Shown one piece after another: positions 28,284-37,400 of a DNA stretch of 64,000 nucleotides (position 1 is the first letter of the stretch; each line of letters begins with the position of its first letter). This DNA is from Taklimakanibacter deserti (GTDB lineage Bacteria; Pseudomonadota; Alphaproteobacteria; Rhizobiales; Aestuariivirgaceae). The translations under genes and the position numbers were made by a program. Where the stretch lies: NCBI GenBank assembly GCA_003574785.1, contig QORU01000002.1:496001-560000 (forward strand), read 5' to 3'. The notes under the pieces are model-generated. The model worked only from the letters and a program-made list of their open reading frames with translations, ran no database searches and had not been told where the DNA came from.

Positions 28284-28649
28284 TCAATCGAACACCAGCC
28301 CCAGCGCCTTCTGCTTCTTCTTCGACAGCCCTTGCGCCACGATCCGGTGCGAGGCCTTGAGATATTGCTTGAGCTCCGGATCCTTAAGGCCGGGCTTGGC
28401 GTAATGCTGGATCCATTTCATCCCGCGCGAGGCGAGATAGGGTGCGGGGCGCAGGCCCGGCTGGTCCTTCAACACCTCATAGCCGATGTCGGAGACCTTG
28501 AAGGTGATGTGCGGCTCATGGCCCTCGTCCCAGCCGGCGACGGCGAAGACCTTGCCCCCCACTTTCCATACATGCGAACCGCCCCATTGCACGACATGGG
28601 TGGTCGCCTTGAGCGATCGGCAGAAAGCATTGTATTTATCGCGGGTCAT
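28284..28649 (-). CDS. MmcQ/YjbR-family protein
   Basis: 121 residues: YNAFCRSLKATTHVVQWGGSHVWKVGGKVFAVAGW, then ITFKVSDIGYEVLKDQPGLRPAPYLASRGMKWIQHY and ASHRIVAQGLSKKKQKALGL, the complete YjbR/MmcQ (CyaY-like fold) pattern. Sometimes annotated as DNA-binding, but function is unproven. It overlaps the upstream OhrR gene by 4 nt, so it is part of the peroxide-responsive operon. Confidence 0.88.
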   Translation of the reverse strand: MTRDKYNAFCRSLKATTHVVQWGGSHVWKVGGKVFAVAGWDEGHEPHITFKVSDIGYEVLKDQPGLRPAPYLASRGMKWIQHYAKPGLKDPELKQYLKASHRIVAQGLSKKKQKALGLVFD

Positions 28650-29113
28650 TTTGGGGCCTCGAGCGAGCGCAGGAGATTGTCGCGCAAGCCCGCCACGGCC
28701 TTGCGCAGCGCGGGAAAGTCCTTGCCCAGCCCGGTCGCGTCGATGAGCGATGGCCCGGCCTCCTTCTCGATCCTCTCCAGTAGCCGGCGGCCTGACGGCG
28801 CCAATTGTACCCGCACCTGCCGTTCATCGGCCGGGTCGCGCTGGCGCCTGATCAAGTCCATCGTTTCAAGCTTCTTGAGGATGGGGGTCAGCGTATTGGA
28901 TTCGAGGAACAGTTTTTCGCCGAGCGCCCCCACCGTCTGGTCGTCCTCGTCGCCCAGCGCCACCAGCGCAATATATTGGGTATAGGTCAGGCCGAGCTGG
29001 TCGAGGATCGGCTTATACACCCGGCCGAAGGCCAGATTGGCCGAATAGACCGCAAAACACAGGAAATCCGGGAGCTTAGGGTTTTCACTAGGGGTTTTCG
29101 GGGGATGGGGCAT
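28646..29113 (-). CDS. ohrR: OhrR-type MarR-family organic peroxide sensor
   Basis: 155 residues. LPDFLCFAVYSANLAFGRVYKPILDQLGLTYTQYIALVALG carries the reactive cysteine (Cys19) in the conserved L-C-F-A-x-Y context, with the partner tyrosine downstream. The winged helix follows (TVGALGEKLFLESNTLTPILKKLETMDLIRRQRDPADERQVRV). OhrR represses ohr until its cysteine is oxidised by organic hydroperoxides. The divergent gene at 29264 is ohr, and two identical palindromes lie between, which firmly supports the assignment. Confidence 0.92.
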   Translation of the reverse strand: MPHPPKTPSENPKLPDFLCFAVYSANLAFGRVYKPILDQLGLTYTQYIALVALGDEDDQTVGALGEKLFLESNTLTPILKKLETMDLIRRQRDPADERQVRVQLAPSGRRLLERIEKEAGPSLIDATGLGKDFPALRKAVAGLRDNLLRSLEAPK

Positions 29114-29158
29114 AGTGCATCTCCGGGTCTCGACAGGGTCCCTCCTATATATATCGTA

Positions 29159-29229
29159 TCCGATTTAATCGGAAGGGCTTGACATCGGTTCGGCGTTTAT
29201 ATATTTACATCGCATCCGATTTAATCGGA
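29159..29229. promoter_or_regulatory. Twin OhrR operators
   Basis: Two identical 15-bp palindromes, TCCGATTTAATCGGA, occur at 29159-29173 and 29215-29229, exactly 56 bp apart, each preceded by ATCG(T/C)A. One lies close to the ohrR start and the other 34 bp upstream of ohr, so each divergent promoter appears to have its own site. Confidence 0.85.
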
Positions 29230-29263
29230 CACGATCTTAAACTAAACAGGAAAGGATACTCCC

Positions 29264-29692
29264 ATGGCCGACAAGCTTTATTTCACCGGCAAGACCCACA
29301 CCGTCGCCGGACACGACGGCTCGACCCGCAGCGTCGACGGCAAGCTCGACATCAAGCTGCCCGAGCCCCATCCAATGGCGGAAAACCTCTTCGCCGCCGC
29401 CTGGTCCGCCTGCTATCTGGGCGCCATCCAGCTCGCCGCCGACCAGCGCAAGATCAAGCTCGCCGCCGCGCCTGAGGTCGATACCGAGATCCAGCTGCTC
29501 CATGGCGGCCCCAAGGGCTTCTTCCTCAGAGCCCGCCTCGATGTCACGGTGCCGGGCGTCGACAATGAGACGGCGCGCATCCTGGCCGATATGGCGCATG
29601 AGATCTGCCCCTACTCCAAGGCTGTCCATGGCAATATCGACATCGAAACGACGGCGGTCGGTTCTGCCGCTGCCGCACAGACCGCGGCCTGA
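29264..29692 (+). CDS. ohr: Organic hydroperoxide resistance protein Ohr (OsmC/Ohr family)
   Basis: 142 residues. The two catalytic cysteines are Cys50 (AAAWSACYLGAI) and Cys115 (HEICPYSKAVHGNI), as in Ohr thiol peroxidases; the upstream GKLDIKLPEPHPMAENLFAAAW supplies the conserved Glu. It reduces organic hydroperoxides with lipoyl or dithiol donors in the cytoplasm. AGGAAAGGA precedes the start. Controlled by divergent OhrR. Confidence 0.93.
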   Translation: MADKLYFTGKTHTVAGHDGSTRSVDGKLDIKLPEPHPMAENLFAAAWSACYLGAIQLAADQRKIKLAAAPEVDTEIQLLHGGPKGFFLRARLDVTVPGVDNETARILADMAHEICPYSKAVHGNIDIETTAVGSAAAAQTAA

Positions 29693-29709
29693 TGCGGATG
29701 CTCTCGCGG

Positions 29710-29742
29710 GACTGGCCTGGCGCAGGTAGCGTCGGGCCAGTC
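29710..29742 (+). terminator. Stem-loop after ohr
   Basis: Arms GACTGGCC (29710-29717) and GGCCAGTC (29735-29742) are perfect complements, 18 bp after the ohr stop. There is no T-run after it, so termination may be weak. The rest of the gap to 29915 holds nothing recognisable. Confidence 0.5.
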
Positions 29743-29914
29743 GAAAACCCAACCCACATCGCCATTCAAACTTTGTCGCAATACAGCACCGACCGTTGGC
29801 CCAAGGTCCAATGGTTCAGGGTGCGCCTGATGCGCTAGCCTCGCATCACCAAGGCAAGTAGCCCTCTATGCGCTGCGACCGTATCCGTTAACGGAATGCG
29901 AGGGAGGCGAATGC

Positions 29915-30916
29915 ATGAACCTACCGAAGCCCTTGCTCGACCCTGAAAGCGCGTATGTTTCGACAGGCAAGCTGCCGCAGCCGGATCATGTCGCGCGGCT
30001 GGTGACGGAAGCGCATGAACGCTTTGCATCCGTCACGCTCGGACAGACCTCCCAAGTTTATCCGGCCCTCGCCCGTGTGCCGGCCAATCTGTTCGGCATC
30101 TGCGTCGCGGGCGTGGATGGACGTGTCTTCGCCGTTGGCGACGCGGAGCACGAGTTCACCATCATGAGCGTATCCAAGCCGTTCATATTCGCGCAGGTCT
30201 GCAATGTGATCGGTGCGACCGGCGCGCGTGAGCGGCTTGGCGTGAATGCGACGGGCTATGCCTTCAACTCTCTTGCCGGCATCGAACGCAATTCGGACGG
30301 CCGCACCAACCCGATGGTCAATGCCGGGGCCATTGCCACGACCAGCCTGGTGCCGGGCGCCAATGAAGAAGCGAAGTGGCGTTTCATCCTCGAGGGCCTG
30401 TCTCGTTTCGCCGGCCGTGAGCTGGCGCTGAATGATGAGGTCTACGCCTCGGCGTCGGAAACGAATTTCCGCAATCGCAGCATCGCCTGGATGCTCGAGA
30501 GCCTGGGCCGCCTATATTGCGACCCCGCCGAGGCCACCGATCTTTATACAAGGCAATGCTCACTGAATGTGAGCGCAAAGGATCTCGCCATCATGGGCGC
30601 AACGCTCGCCTGCGGCGGCTTCAATCCCCTCACGCGAGAGCAAGTGGTCAATCCGGATGTCTGTCACTACGCATTGGCGGTGATGCTGACTGCCGGACTA
30701 TATGAAACCTCCGGTGACTGGCTCTATGAGATCGGGCTTCCGGGCAAGAGCGGGATCGGAGGAGGAATTGTCACGGTCTCGCCTGGCAAGGGCGGGCTCG
30801 GCACTTTCGCGCCGCTTCTCGATGAAGCAGGCAACAGCGTCAAGGGTCAATTGGTGGCGCAGTTCTTGTCACAGCGGCTGGGGCTTGACCTGCTCATGTC
30901 ATCGCCCGGCCGATAA
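29915..30916 (+). CDS. glsA: Glutaminase A
   Basis: 333 residues. The serine-lysine catalytic pair of the beta-lactamase-like fold is in FTIMSVSKPF (Ser85, Lys88). NSLAGIERNSDGRTNPMVNAGAIATTSLV, ETNFRNRSIAWML and VVNPDVCHYALAVMLTAGLYETSGDWLYEIGLPGKSGIGGGI are all glutaminase signatures. It hydrolyses glutamine to glutamate and ammonia. GGGAGG precedes the start. The MFS gene follows 37 bp later and may be cotranscribed. Confidence 0.95.
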   Translation: MNLPKPLLDPESAYVSTGKLPQPDHVARLVTEAHERFASVTLGQTSQVYPALARVPANLFGICVAGVDGRVFAVGDAEHEFTIMSVSKPFIFAQVCNVIGATGARERLGVNATGYAFNSLAGIERNSDGRTNPMVNAGAIATTSLVPGANEEAKWRFILEGLSRFAGRELALNDEVYASASETNFRNRSIAWMLESLGRLYCDPAEATDLYTRQCSLNVSAKDLAIMGATLACGGFNPLTREQVVNPDVCHYALAVMLTAGLYETSGDWLYEIGLPGKSGIGGGIVTVSPGKGGLGTFAPLLDEAGNSVKGQLVAQFLSQRLGLDLLMSSPGR

Positions 30917-30953
30917 CCCTCGGCCTTGCCAGGCCGCAAAGAGGAGACAATCC

Positions 30954-32585
30954 ATGACTGCGACAACATCCGCCCAACAAAACCATGCGGAAGAGCGAGC
31001 GTCATGGATCCCCATGATCGCGATCGCGTTCGGCCAAGCCATCATGTCGTTCAATGTGGCGTCCTTGCCGGTGGCGATGCGCGGCATGGTGGAAAGCTTT
31101 GGCGTGGCACCAACGGTCGTCGCCACGGGAATTGTCGCTTACTCCATGATCGTTGCGGGCTTTGTCATGCTGGGCGCCAAGCTCGTTCAGCGCTTCGGGG
31201 CGCTGCAGGTATTCCGCCTGGCCGTCGTCGTGTTCGGATTGTCTCAGGTGCTGATGACCTTCAGCCCAAACGCGACGGCGATGATCACCGCCCAGGCGCT
31301 GTGCGGGGCAGCGGCAGCCGTCATCGTTCCGGCTCTGGTTGCCTTGATTGCCGAAAACTACCATGGCACGCAGCAGGCGACGGCGCTCGGCACCCTGGGA
31401 TCCGCCCGGGCGGGCGCCGGCGTGCTGGCGTTCCTCATCGGCGGCGTGCTCGGCACCTATATCGGCTGGCGGCCGGTATTCGGCATTCTGATCGCCGTTT
31501 CGGCGCTCGTGCTGCTGCTGAGTTTCCGGCTCAAGCCTGATCGTGGACGCCCGGAGGTGCAGATCGACTTCATTGGCGTCCTGCTTGCGGCGTTGGCCAT
31601 CATCTTCATCAGCTTCGGTTTCAACAATCTCAACGGCTGGGGACTTATGCTGGCACGCCCGACAGCCCCCTTCAATGTGCTCGGCCTGTCGCCGGCGCCC
31701 ATTCTCATCGTTGTCGGAATTGTGCTCGGCCAGGGCTTTCTGATGTGGACTCGCCGCCGTGAAGTCGCCGGCCGATCGCCCCTGTTGGCGTTGGCCGTAC
31801 TGGATTCGCCCGAAGAGCGCGCGGCTGTCTATGCCATGTTTTCCGTCGTGGCGCTCGAGGCTGCGCTCAATTTCTCGGTGCCGCTTTACATCCAGATCGT
31901 CCAGGGACGTTCTCCCTTGGCGACTGCCGTTGCCATGCTCCCCTTCAACCTGACCGTTTTCTTCGCCGCCATGCTGATCGTCCGGTTCTACGGGAGATTC
32001 ACGCCACGACAAATCGGTCGTTTCGGATTCGTGCTCTGCGCCGTGGCCCTCATCTGGCTCGCCTTCGTCGTCCGTAACGACTGGAGCTCGATCCCGGTGC
32101 TCTTCGGCCTGGTCGTGTTCGGCATCGGTCAGGGATCGCTCGTGACATTGCTGTTCAACGTCCTGGTTACGGCCTCGCCCAAGGAACTCGCCGGCGACGT
32201 CGGATCGCTGCGTGGTACCACGAACAATCTCGCATCCGCCTTGGGCACCGCCGTTGCCGGGGCCCTGCTCGTGGGCCTGTTGAGCTCGGCGGTCATGCGC
32301 CAGCTCGCGGAGAATCCGACCCTGCCGATCGATATCCAGTCGCAGGTCAATCTCGACAGCATCACTTTTGTGAGCAATGAGCAGCTCGAGACGATCGTTG
32401 CAGGCACCACCGCCACACCGGAGCAGAAGGCCGAGGCCCTTCGCATCAACACCGAGTCCCGGCTGCTGGCGCTCAAGATCGGTCTCCTGATCATGGCGGG
32501 GCTTGCGCTTTTGACGATACTGCCGGCCGGCAGACTGCCCGCTTATCGGCCGGGCGAGATCCCCGAAAAACTGAACGGTGGCTGA
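30954..32585 (+). CDS. MFS transporter, DHA2-like
   Basis: 543 residues with about 14 hydrophobic segments, beginning WIPMIAIAFGQAIMSFNVASLPVAMRGMVESFG. GSARAGAGVLAFLIGGVLGTYIGWRPVFGILIAV corresponds to motif C of drug:H+ antiporters. A long hydrophilic loop near residues 465-515 precedes the last membrane helix. Start 30954 has GAGGAG upstream. Adjacent to glutaminase, so an amino-acid or acid-resistance-related substrate is conceivable but unproven. Confidence 0.88.
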   Translation: MTATTSAQQNHAEERASWIPMIAIAFGQAIMSFNVASLPVAMRGMVESFGVAPTVVATGIVAYSMIVAGFVMLGAKLVQRFGALQVFRLAVVVFGLSQVLMTFSPNATAMITAQALCGAAAAVIVPALVALIAENYHGTQQATALGTLGSARAGAGVLAFLIGGVLGTYIGWRPVFGILIAVSALVLLLSFRLKPDRGRPEVQIDFIGVLLAALAIIFISFGFNNLNGWGLMLARPTAPFNVLGLSPAPILIVVGIVLGQGFLMWTRRREVAGRSPLLALAVLDSPEERAAVYAMFSVVALEAALNFSVPLYIQIVQGRSPLATAVAMLPFNLTVFFAAMLIVRFYGRFTPRQIGRFGFVLCAVALIWLAFVVRNDWSSIPVLFGLVVFGIGQGSLVTLLFNVLVTASPKELAGDVGSLRGTTNNLASALGTAVAGALLVGLLSSAVMRQLAENPTLPIDIQSQVNLDSITFVSNEQLETIVAGTTATPEQKAEALRINTESRLLALKIGLLIMAGLALLTILPAGRLPAYRPGEIPEKLNGG

Positions 32586-32607
32586 AGAATCAGCTCACAG
32601 CGTGCTC

Positions 32608-33639
32608 TTATGGATCTTCGGTTTTGGCGGGAGCGCCCGCGGACAGCAATGCCGCGAGCCAGCGACTGGACGGCTCTTGCGCGCAATAGATGACGAAGGC
32701 GATGAGGATGGGCACGCCGATGAAGGCGCCCGCCAGGCCCCACAGGAAGGTCCAGAAGAACACCGCGAAGATGACCGCGAAGGGCGATATTTTCAGCGAG
32801 GCGCCGGAGAGCAGCGGCTCGAAATAACTGCCGATGACGAATTGGATGATATTGAGGCTGATGAAGACGATCACCGCCATCTGCCAGGATTCGAACTGGG
32901 CGATGGCGAACAGCGTCGGAAACAGCGTGGCGATCAGCGGTCCGAGAAAGGGTATGTAGTTCAGCGCCAGCGCGATCGCGCCCCAGGCTGCGGCGAGCTC
33001 GAGCCCGGCGAGGAGCGCGAAGCCCCAAACGACGAAGCCCGTCAGCACGCTGGCCAAGCTGCGCACCACCATGAAGCGGCGCAGCTTGTGACCGATCTCC
33101 CGGTTTGCCCGCAACATCTTCTCGCCGAACGGTTGAACACCCGGCTGGCGCAGGCGCGCGTTGAAGTCGTCGACCTCGAGCAGCCCCAGCATGACGAAGA
33201 TGAGCACGAGGACGGCGAAGCCGGTAAAGCTGTTGAGCCGGCCGGCGATGCCCTGAACGAAACCCAAGAGCCAGGCCACGTCGAAGCGGTCGGTGATGGG
33301 GCCGACGACGGCAATGCCGTGCTCCTCCAGCCAGGCGACCCAGTCGCGATAGATCGTCTGAAATCGGCCGGCATTGAGGAAAAGCCATTGCGCGAGCTTG
33401 CCGAACCCCCAGGCGCTCAGCGAGCCGACCGCGCCGATCACGAAAATCGTGCCGCTGAGCGTGATCAGCAAAGCGATCAGTTTCGGCATCCGCCGCTGCA
33501 GTGCCGCCTGGAGCGGCCAGACCAGGGCAATCACGAACAGCGCGAAAGCCAGTGGCACGAAAAACGATTGGGCGAAATAGAGCAGCGCTATGACGAGAAT
33601 TGCGGTCGCCAAACGGCCGATCATCGGGCGATCGCTCAT
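32608..33639 (-). CDS. AI-2E-family (YdgG/PerM-like) membrane protein
   Basis: 343 residues. MIGRLATAILVIALLYFAQSFFVPLAFALFVIALVWPLQAAL is the N-terminal pair of helices of the family. The ALNYIPFLGPLIATLFPTLFAIAQFESWQMAVIVFISLNIIQFVIGSYFEPLLSGASLKISPF segment is its most conserved region. Relatives include TqsA (AI-2 export) and Na+/H+ exchangers; substrate unknown. It ends 22 bp from the convergent MFS gene. Confidence 0.9.
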   Translation of the reverse strand: MSDRPMIGRLATAILVIALLYFAQSFFVPLAFALFVIALVWPLQAALQRRMPKLIALLITLSGTIFVIGAVGSLSAWGFGKLAQWLFLNAGRFQTIYRDWVAWLEEHGIAVVGPITDRFDVAWLLGFVQGIAGRLNSFTGFAVLVLIFVMLGLLEVDDFNARLRQPGVQPFGEKMLRANREIGHKLRRFMVVRSLASVLTGFVVWGFALLAGLELAAAWGAIALALNYIPFLGPLIATLFPTLFAIAQFESWQMAVIVFISLNIIQFVIGSYFEPLLSGASLKISPFAVIFAVFFWTFLWGLAGAFIGVPILIAFVIYCAQEPSSRWLAALLSAGAPAKTEDP

Positions 33640-33689
33640 GAATTACCCCTAAAGGCCGCCAGGGAGCCGCGGTGACGGCCGACTCGCGA

Positions 33690-33704
33690 TTTCATAGTAT
33701 GAAA
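33690..33704. promoter_or_regulatory. Short palindrome TTTCAT-AGT-ATGAAA
   Basis: Perfect 6-bp arms around a 3-nt centre, in the 112-bp gap between divergent genes for the AI-2E-family protein and the membrane alpha/beta hydrolase. No regulator gene is adjacent, so the binder is unknown. Confidence 0.35.
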
Positions 33705-33751
33705 CATTCCTTTGAGTCCCAAGCGGAAATGATGGTTAAGAGGATGCCTGG

Positions 33752-35401
33752 ATGAAGAGAAACTGGCTTGTCAGGCTCTGGTACTCGCTGTCGGCCGGTG
33801 GCCTGCTCCTCGGAACGCTGTTCTTTGCCGCGTCGCTGACGCCGACACTGCTGCCGCGGACCTTCCTGACCCAGGGCGCGCTTTCGGGATGTTCTCTGGC
33901 CGTTGGCTACGGCATCGGCGTGTTCGGCCGCTGGTTGTGGACCTATTTGGAACTGCCCAGGCCGCAGGCTCGTGCCTTGCGCGTCGCCAAGCTCACAGCG
34001 ATCATCATCTGCGCGGTCGTCGCGGTCTCGTTTCTCTGGCGAGCGGCACAATGGCAGAATTCGATCCGTGAGCTGATGGGTCTCGAACCCGTCGCGAGCG
34101 CGCAACCGCTCGAGGTCGGGCTGATCGCGCTGGCAACCTTCATCGTCCTGCTTGCATTGGCGCGCCTCTTCAAGCTGACCTTGAGCTTCATATCGGCAAA
34201 AGGCCGGCGCTTCGTGCCGCGGCGGGTGTCGAATGTCATCGGCTTCGTTGCAGCGGTCGCGCTGTTCTGGTCGGTTATCAATGGTGTTCTCCTCCGTGCC
34301 GCGCTGCACATGGCGGATTCGTCGTACCAGCAATTTGACGCCCTGATCGAACCGGAGACGGAGCAACCTTCCGATCCCCTCAAGACGGGAAGCAGCGCCT
34401 CATTGCTTGACTGGGAAGAGCTCGGGCGCGCCGGGCGTGAGTTCGTCTCTTCGGGGCCCAACGCCCGGGACATAGGCGCCTTTTCGGGCAAGGAAGCGCT
34501 CGAGCCCATTCGTGTCTATGCCGGGCTGCGATCCGCGGAGACGCCGGAACAGCGGGCGAAGCTCGCATTCGAGGAGTTCAAGCGCGTCGGCGGCTTTAAA
34601 CGCGCCGTCATCATCGTGGTGACGCCGACCGGATCGGGCTGGATCGATCCGCCGGCGATGGACAGTATCGAATACCTGCATAGTGGCGACGTGGCGAGCA
34701 TTGCCGTGCAGTATTCCTATCTCGCAAGCTGGCTGTCCCTGCTGACGGAGCCCGGTTATGGCGCTGACGCCGCGCGTGCCCTTTTCAAGGAAATCTACGG
34801 CTACTGGACGACGCTTCCCAGGGACAGTCGGCCACGGCTCTATCTCTACGGGCTCAGTCTCGGCGCGATGAACTCCGAGCAGTCGACCGATCTGATCGAG
34901 GTGCTCGGCGATCCCTATAACGGCGCGCTGTGGAGCGGCCCGCCCTATACCAGCCGGATCTGGAGGTGGATCACCGCCAACCGGAATCCGGACTCGCCCG
35001 CCTGGCTGCCGCGATTTCGCGATGGGTCATTCGTCCGGTTCATGAACCAGGACGGCGCTGCCATTGCGCAAGGCTCCGCCTGGGGGCCGATGCGGATCGT
35101 TTATCTTCAATATGCCAGCGACCCGGTTACCTTTTTCGACTATCACGACCTCTACCGCGCGCCGGCCTGGATGTCGTCGCCACGGGGCCCCGACGTCTCG
35201 CCGCAACTGCGGTGGTATCCGGTCGTGACCTTCCTTCAACTCGTGCTGGACATGGCCATGGCGACCACGACGCCGATCGGCCACGGCCATGTCTACGCCG
35301 CGGAGCATTACATCGACGCCTGGATGGCCGTGACGGATGTTGGCAACTGGTCGCCTGAGGACGTAGCGCGACTGAAGCGGCATTTGGCGAAGACGCCATG
35401 A
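33752..35401 (+). CDS. Membrane-anchored alpha/beta hydrolase (Abhydrolase_9, COG4425)
   Basis: 549 residues. Four hydrophobic segments occupy about residues 10-185 (the Abhydrolase_9_N membrane domain, including SLTPTLLPRTFLTQGALSG). The hydrolase domain follows, with nucleophile motif YGLSLGAMNSEQ (Ser in GLSLG) and a C-terminal GHGHVYAAEHYIDAW containing the likely catalytic His. Family members are uncharacterised predicted lipases or esterases. Single gene, divergent from the AI-2E-family gene. Confidence 0.88.
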   Translation: MKRNWLVRLWYSLSAGGLLLGTLFFAASLTPTLLPRTFLTQGALSGCSLAVGYGIGVFGRWLWTYLELPRPQARALRVAKLTAIIICAVVAVSFLWRAAQWQNSIRELMGLEPVASAQPLEVGLIALATFIVLLALARLFKLTLSFISAKGRRFVPRRVSNVIGFVAAVALFWSVINGVLLRAALHMADSSYQQFDALIEPETEQPSDPLKTGSSASLLDWEELGRAGREFVSSGPNARDIGAFSGKEALEPIRVYAGLRSAETPEQRAKLAFEEFKRVGGFKRAVIIVVTPTGSGWIDPPAMDSIEYLHSGDVASIAVQYSYLASWLSLLTEPGYGADAARALFKEIYGYWTTLPRDSRPRLYLYGLSLGAMNSEQSTDLIEVLGDPYNGALWSGPPYTSRIWRWITANRNPDSPAWLPRFRDGSFVRFMNQDGAAIAQGSAWGPMRIVYLQYASDPVTFFDYHDLYRAPAWMSSPRGPDVSPQLRWYPVVTFLQLVLDMAMATTTPIGHGHVYAAEHYIDAWMAVTDVGNWSPEDVARLKRHLAKTP

Positions 35402-35427
35402 GCGGGCGCCCTACTCAGACGACCCGC

Positions 35428-36624
35428 TCAACTCCCTGCGAGCACCTTCAAGATTCGCGCGCCGGGACGTCCCGTCGGCTTCAATCCGGCCTTCTTCTCG
35501 GCTTCCTTGATCGCGGCGGCCGTGAGCGGGCCCATCCGTCCGTCGGCCTCGCCCTTATAGAGACCTTGCGCGATCAACAGTTCCTGCAGGCGCTTGCGCT
35601 CGGCGCGCGATAAGCCCGGATCATTGGTCGGCCAGGCGGTCTTCAAGGCGCCCTTGCCGCTGAGGCGGTCGGAGAGATGCGAAATGGCGAGCGCATAGGA
35701 TTCCGCCGCATTGTAGGAATAGAGCGCGTCGAAATTGCGCGACACCAGGAAGGCCGGCCCGCTCTTGCCTGCCGGCCGGAGCAGCCCATAGGAGCCCGAT
35801 CTGGGCAACGCCCTGCCATCGGCGCGCGTGATGCCGCGCTTGGCCCAGGCGGCGATCGATGCTTTGCGCGAGCGCCCCGTCGGCCCCTTATAGGAACTTG
35901 GGACCCTCACCTCGAAGCCCCAGGGCAGGCCTGAGCGCCAGCCGGCTTTCTTGAGGAAATTGGCGCTCGAGGCGAGCGCGTCCGGAACCGAGTTGATCGT
36001 GTCGCGCCGCCCGTCGCGGTCGAAGTCGACGGCGAGTCTGCGATAGGTCGAAGGCATGAACTGCGTATGGCCGAAGGCGCCCGCCCAGGACCCGTGCAGG
36101 TCCTGAAGCTTCACATCGCCGGCGCCCACGATCTTCAGCGCATGGATGAGTTCGCCCTTGAACATCCCCGGACGGCGTCCCGCGCAAGCGAGGCTCGCAA
36201 AGGCCTGCGGCAGGAAGAAATCGCCCTCGATCTTGCCATAGTCGCTCTCGACGCCCCAAAGTGCGGCGAGGACGAACCGGTCGACGCCATAGGCCTTCTC
36301 GATGGCGCGGAGGGTCTTCTCCTCGACCTCCATCATCTGCTTGCCGTCGGCAATGCGCGCCGGATCGACCAGAAAGGCCATATAGTCCCAGATCGCCAGG
36401 CGGTATTCGGGCTGGTTGCGCGAGAAGCGCACCACCTTCTCGTCGAACTTGATGTCGCGAAAGGCGGCATCGGCGATATCGGCTTTGACGCCGGCCTTGA
36501 TGACGTCGCCCCGAAGGCGCTTCACGCAGGCCTCGAAGGAGGCGGCGCCCGCCGATGGGGCGGCGAGGGTCGCGGCCATGGCCATCGTCAGGGCAGAAAT
36601 CCAAAGCCTGAAACTGCAAATCAT
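35428..36624 (-). CDS. Lytic murein transglycosylase, MltB/SLT_2 type with PG-binding domain
   Basis: 398 residues with a signal peptide (MICSFRLWISALTMAMAATLAAPSAGA). The SLT_2 domain has the catalytic Glu126 in VLAALWGVESDYG and the conserved GSWAGAFGHTQFMPSTYRRLAVDFDRDGRRD. A C-terminal PG_binding_1 domain (LSRAERKRLQELLIAQGLYKGEADGRMGPLTAAAIKEAEKKAGL) anchors it to peptidoglycan. It cleaves glycan strands to 1,6-anhydro products in the periplasm. Start 36624 gives a normal signal peptide; upstream in-frame codons would precede it with a non-signal segment. Confidence 0.92.
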   Translation of the reverse strand: MICSFRLWISALTMAMAATLAAPSAGAASFEACVKRLRGDVIKAGVKADIADAAFRDIKFDEKVVRFSRNQPEYRLAIWDYMAFLVDPARIADGKQMMEVEEKTLRAIEKAYGVDRFVLAALWGVESDYGKIEGDFFLPQAFASLACAGRRPGMFKGELIHALKIVGAGDVKLQDLHGSWAGAFGHTQFMPSTYRRLAVDFDRDGRRDTINSVPDALASSANFLKKAGWRSGLPWGFEVRVPSSYKGPTGRSRKASIAAWAKRGITRADGRALPRSGSYGLLRPAGKSGPAFLVSRNFDALYSYNAAESYALAISHLSDRLSGKGALKTAWPTNDPGLSRAERKRLQELLIAQGLYKGEADGRMGPLTAAAIKEAEKKAGLKPTGRPGARILKVLAGS

Positions 36625-36699
36625 GCGGGCAATCCTGAAAGTCAGTGTTACGCTCCATCGCCCCCGATATGCGTCGTATTCGCCCCCGCCGATCCGATT

Positions 36700-36750
36700 C
36701 TGCCCCAATTGTTCCCTACCAAACAGGGAAAGACGACAAAGATGGGGCAG
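36700..36750. other. Nested inverted repeat in 235-bp intergenic gap
   Basis: Outer arms CTGCCCCA (36700-36707) and TGGGGCAG (36743-36750) enclose inner arms TTCCCT (36712-36717) and AGGGAA (36725-36730). The element lies between the divergent transglycosylase (36624) and VOC (36860) genes. It could be an operator pair or a transcribed hairpin; the rest of the gap shows nothing else recognisable. Confidence 0.4.
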
Positions 36751-36859
36751 AAAATCGGCCCGGCCGTCCTGCCCGGAACCTTCGCATCCTCCAATGGTTG
36801 CAAGGGTGTACTGCTCGCCGCCCGCGCGAGCTCTCCATTCTCAGCAAAGGAGGCCTGCC

Positions 36860-37315
36860 ATGGCCGTGAAGCCCATTCCTGAAGGATTTCACAGTGTAAC
36901 CCCCTATCTGACTGTTCGCGGGGTCGACAAGATCATCGACTTCCTCCGCAAGGCTTTCGATGCGCAAGTCTCGCATGAGCCGATCAAGCGCCCGGACGGC
37001 AAGATCATGCATGCGCAGGTCAAGATCGGCGATTCATGCGTGATGCTTGGTGAGGAAAGCGAGCAGGCCAAGGCGACGGCATCCACTCTTTACCTCTATG
37101 TTCCGGACGTGGACCGGGTCTATCAGCAGGCGGTTAGAGCCGGAGGCCAATCGGTGATGGAGCCTGCCGACATGTTCTATGGCGACCGCTGCGGCGGGGT
37201 GAAGGATCAATCGGGCAACAGCTGGATGGTCGCGACCCACAAGGAAGACGTGGCGCTGCCCGAGCTGCAGAAGCGGGCCAATGAATTCATGAAGCAGCAG
37301 GGCAAGGCCGCCTGA
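36860..37315 (+). CDS. VOC-family (glyoxalase/PhnB-like) protein
   Basis: 151 residues: GFHSVTPYLTVRGVDKIIDFLRKAFDAQVSHEPIKRPDGKIMHAQVKIGDSCVMLGEE, then LYLYVPDVDRVYQQAVRAGGQSVMEPADMFYGDRCGGVKDQSGNSWMVATH. This is the PhnB-like VOC pattern with paired beta-alpha-beta-beta-beta modules. Function unknown; members may bind or modify small molecules. Start supported by AAAGGAGG. Confidence 0.88.
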   Translation: MAVKPIPEGFHSVTPYLTVRGVDKIIDFLRKAFDAQVSHEPIKRPDGKIMHAQVKIGDSCVMLGEESEQAKATASTLYLYVPDVDRVYQQAVRAGGQSVMEPADMFYGDRCGGVKDQSGNSWMVATHKEDVALPELQKRANEFMKQQGKAA

Positions 37316-37400
37316 GCCGATAGGCGCACGGACCGTCCAAAAATGCTCAGCTGACATATCCTCTGGGATACATTGAATCCGCCGTTCGTCGGGCCATAGA

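Noticed and set aside
31002..32012. 336-codon minus-strand frame inside an MFS gene
   Set aside because: Highly charged with no domain, the usual look of antisense to membrane helices.
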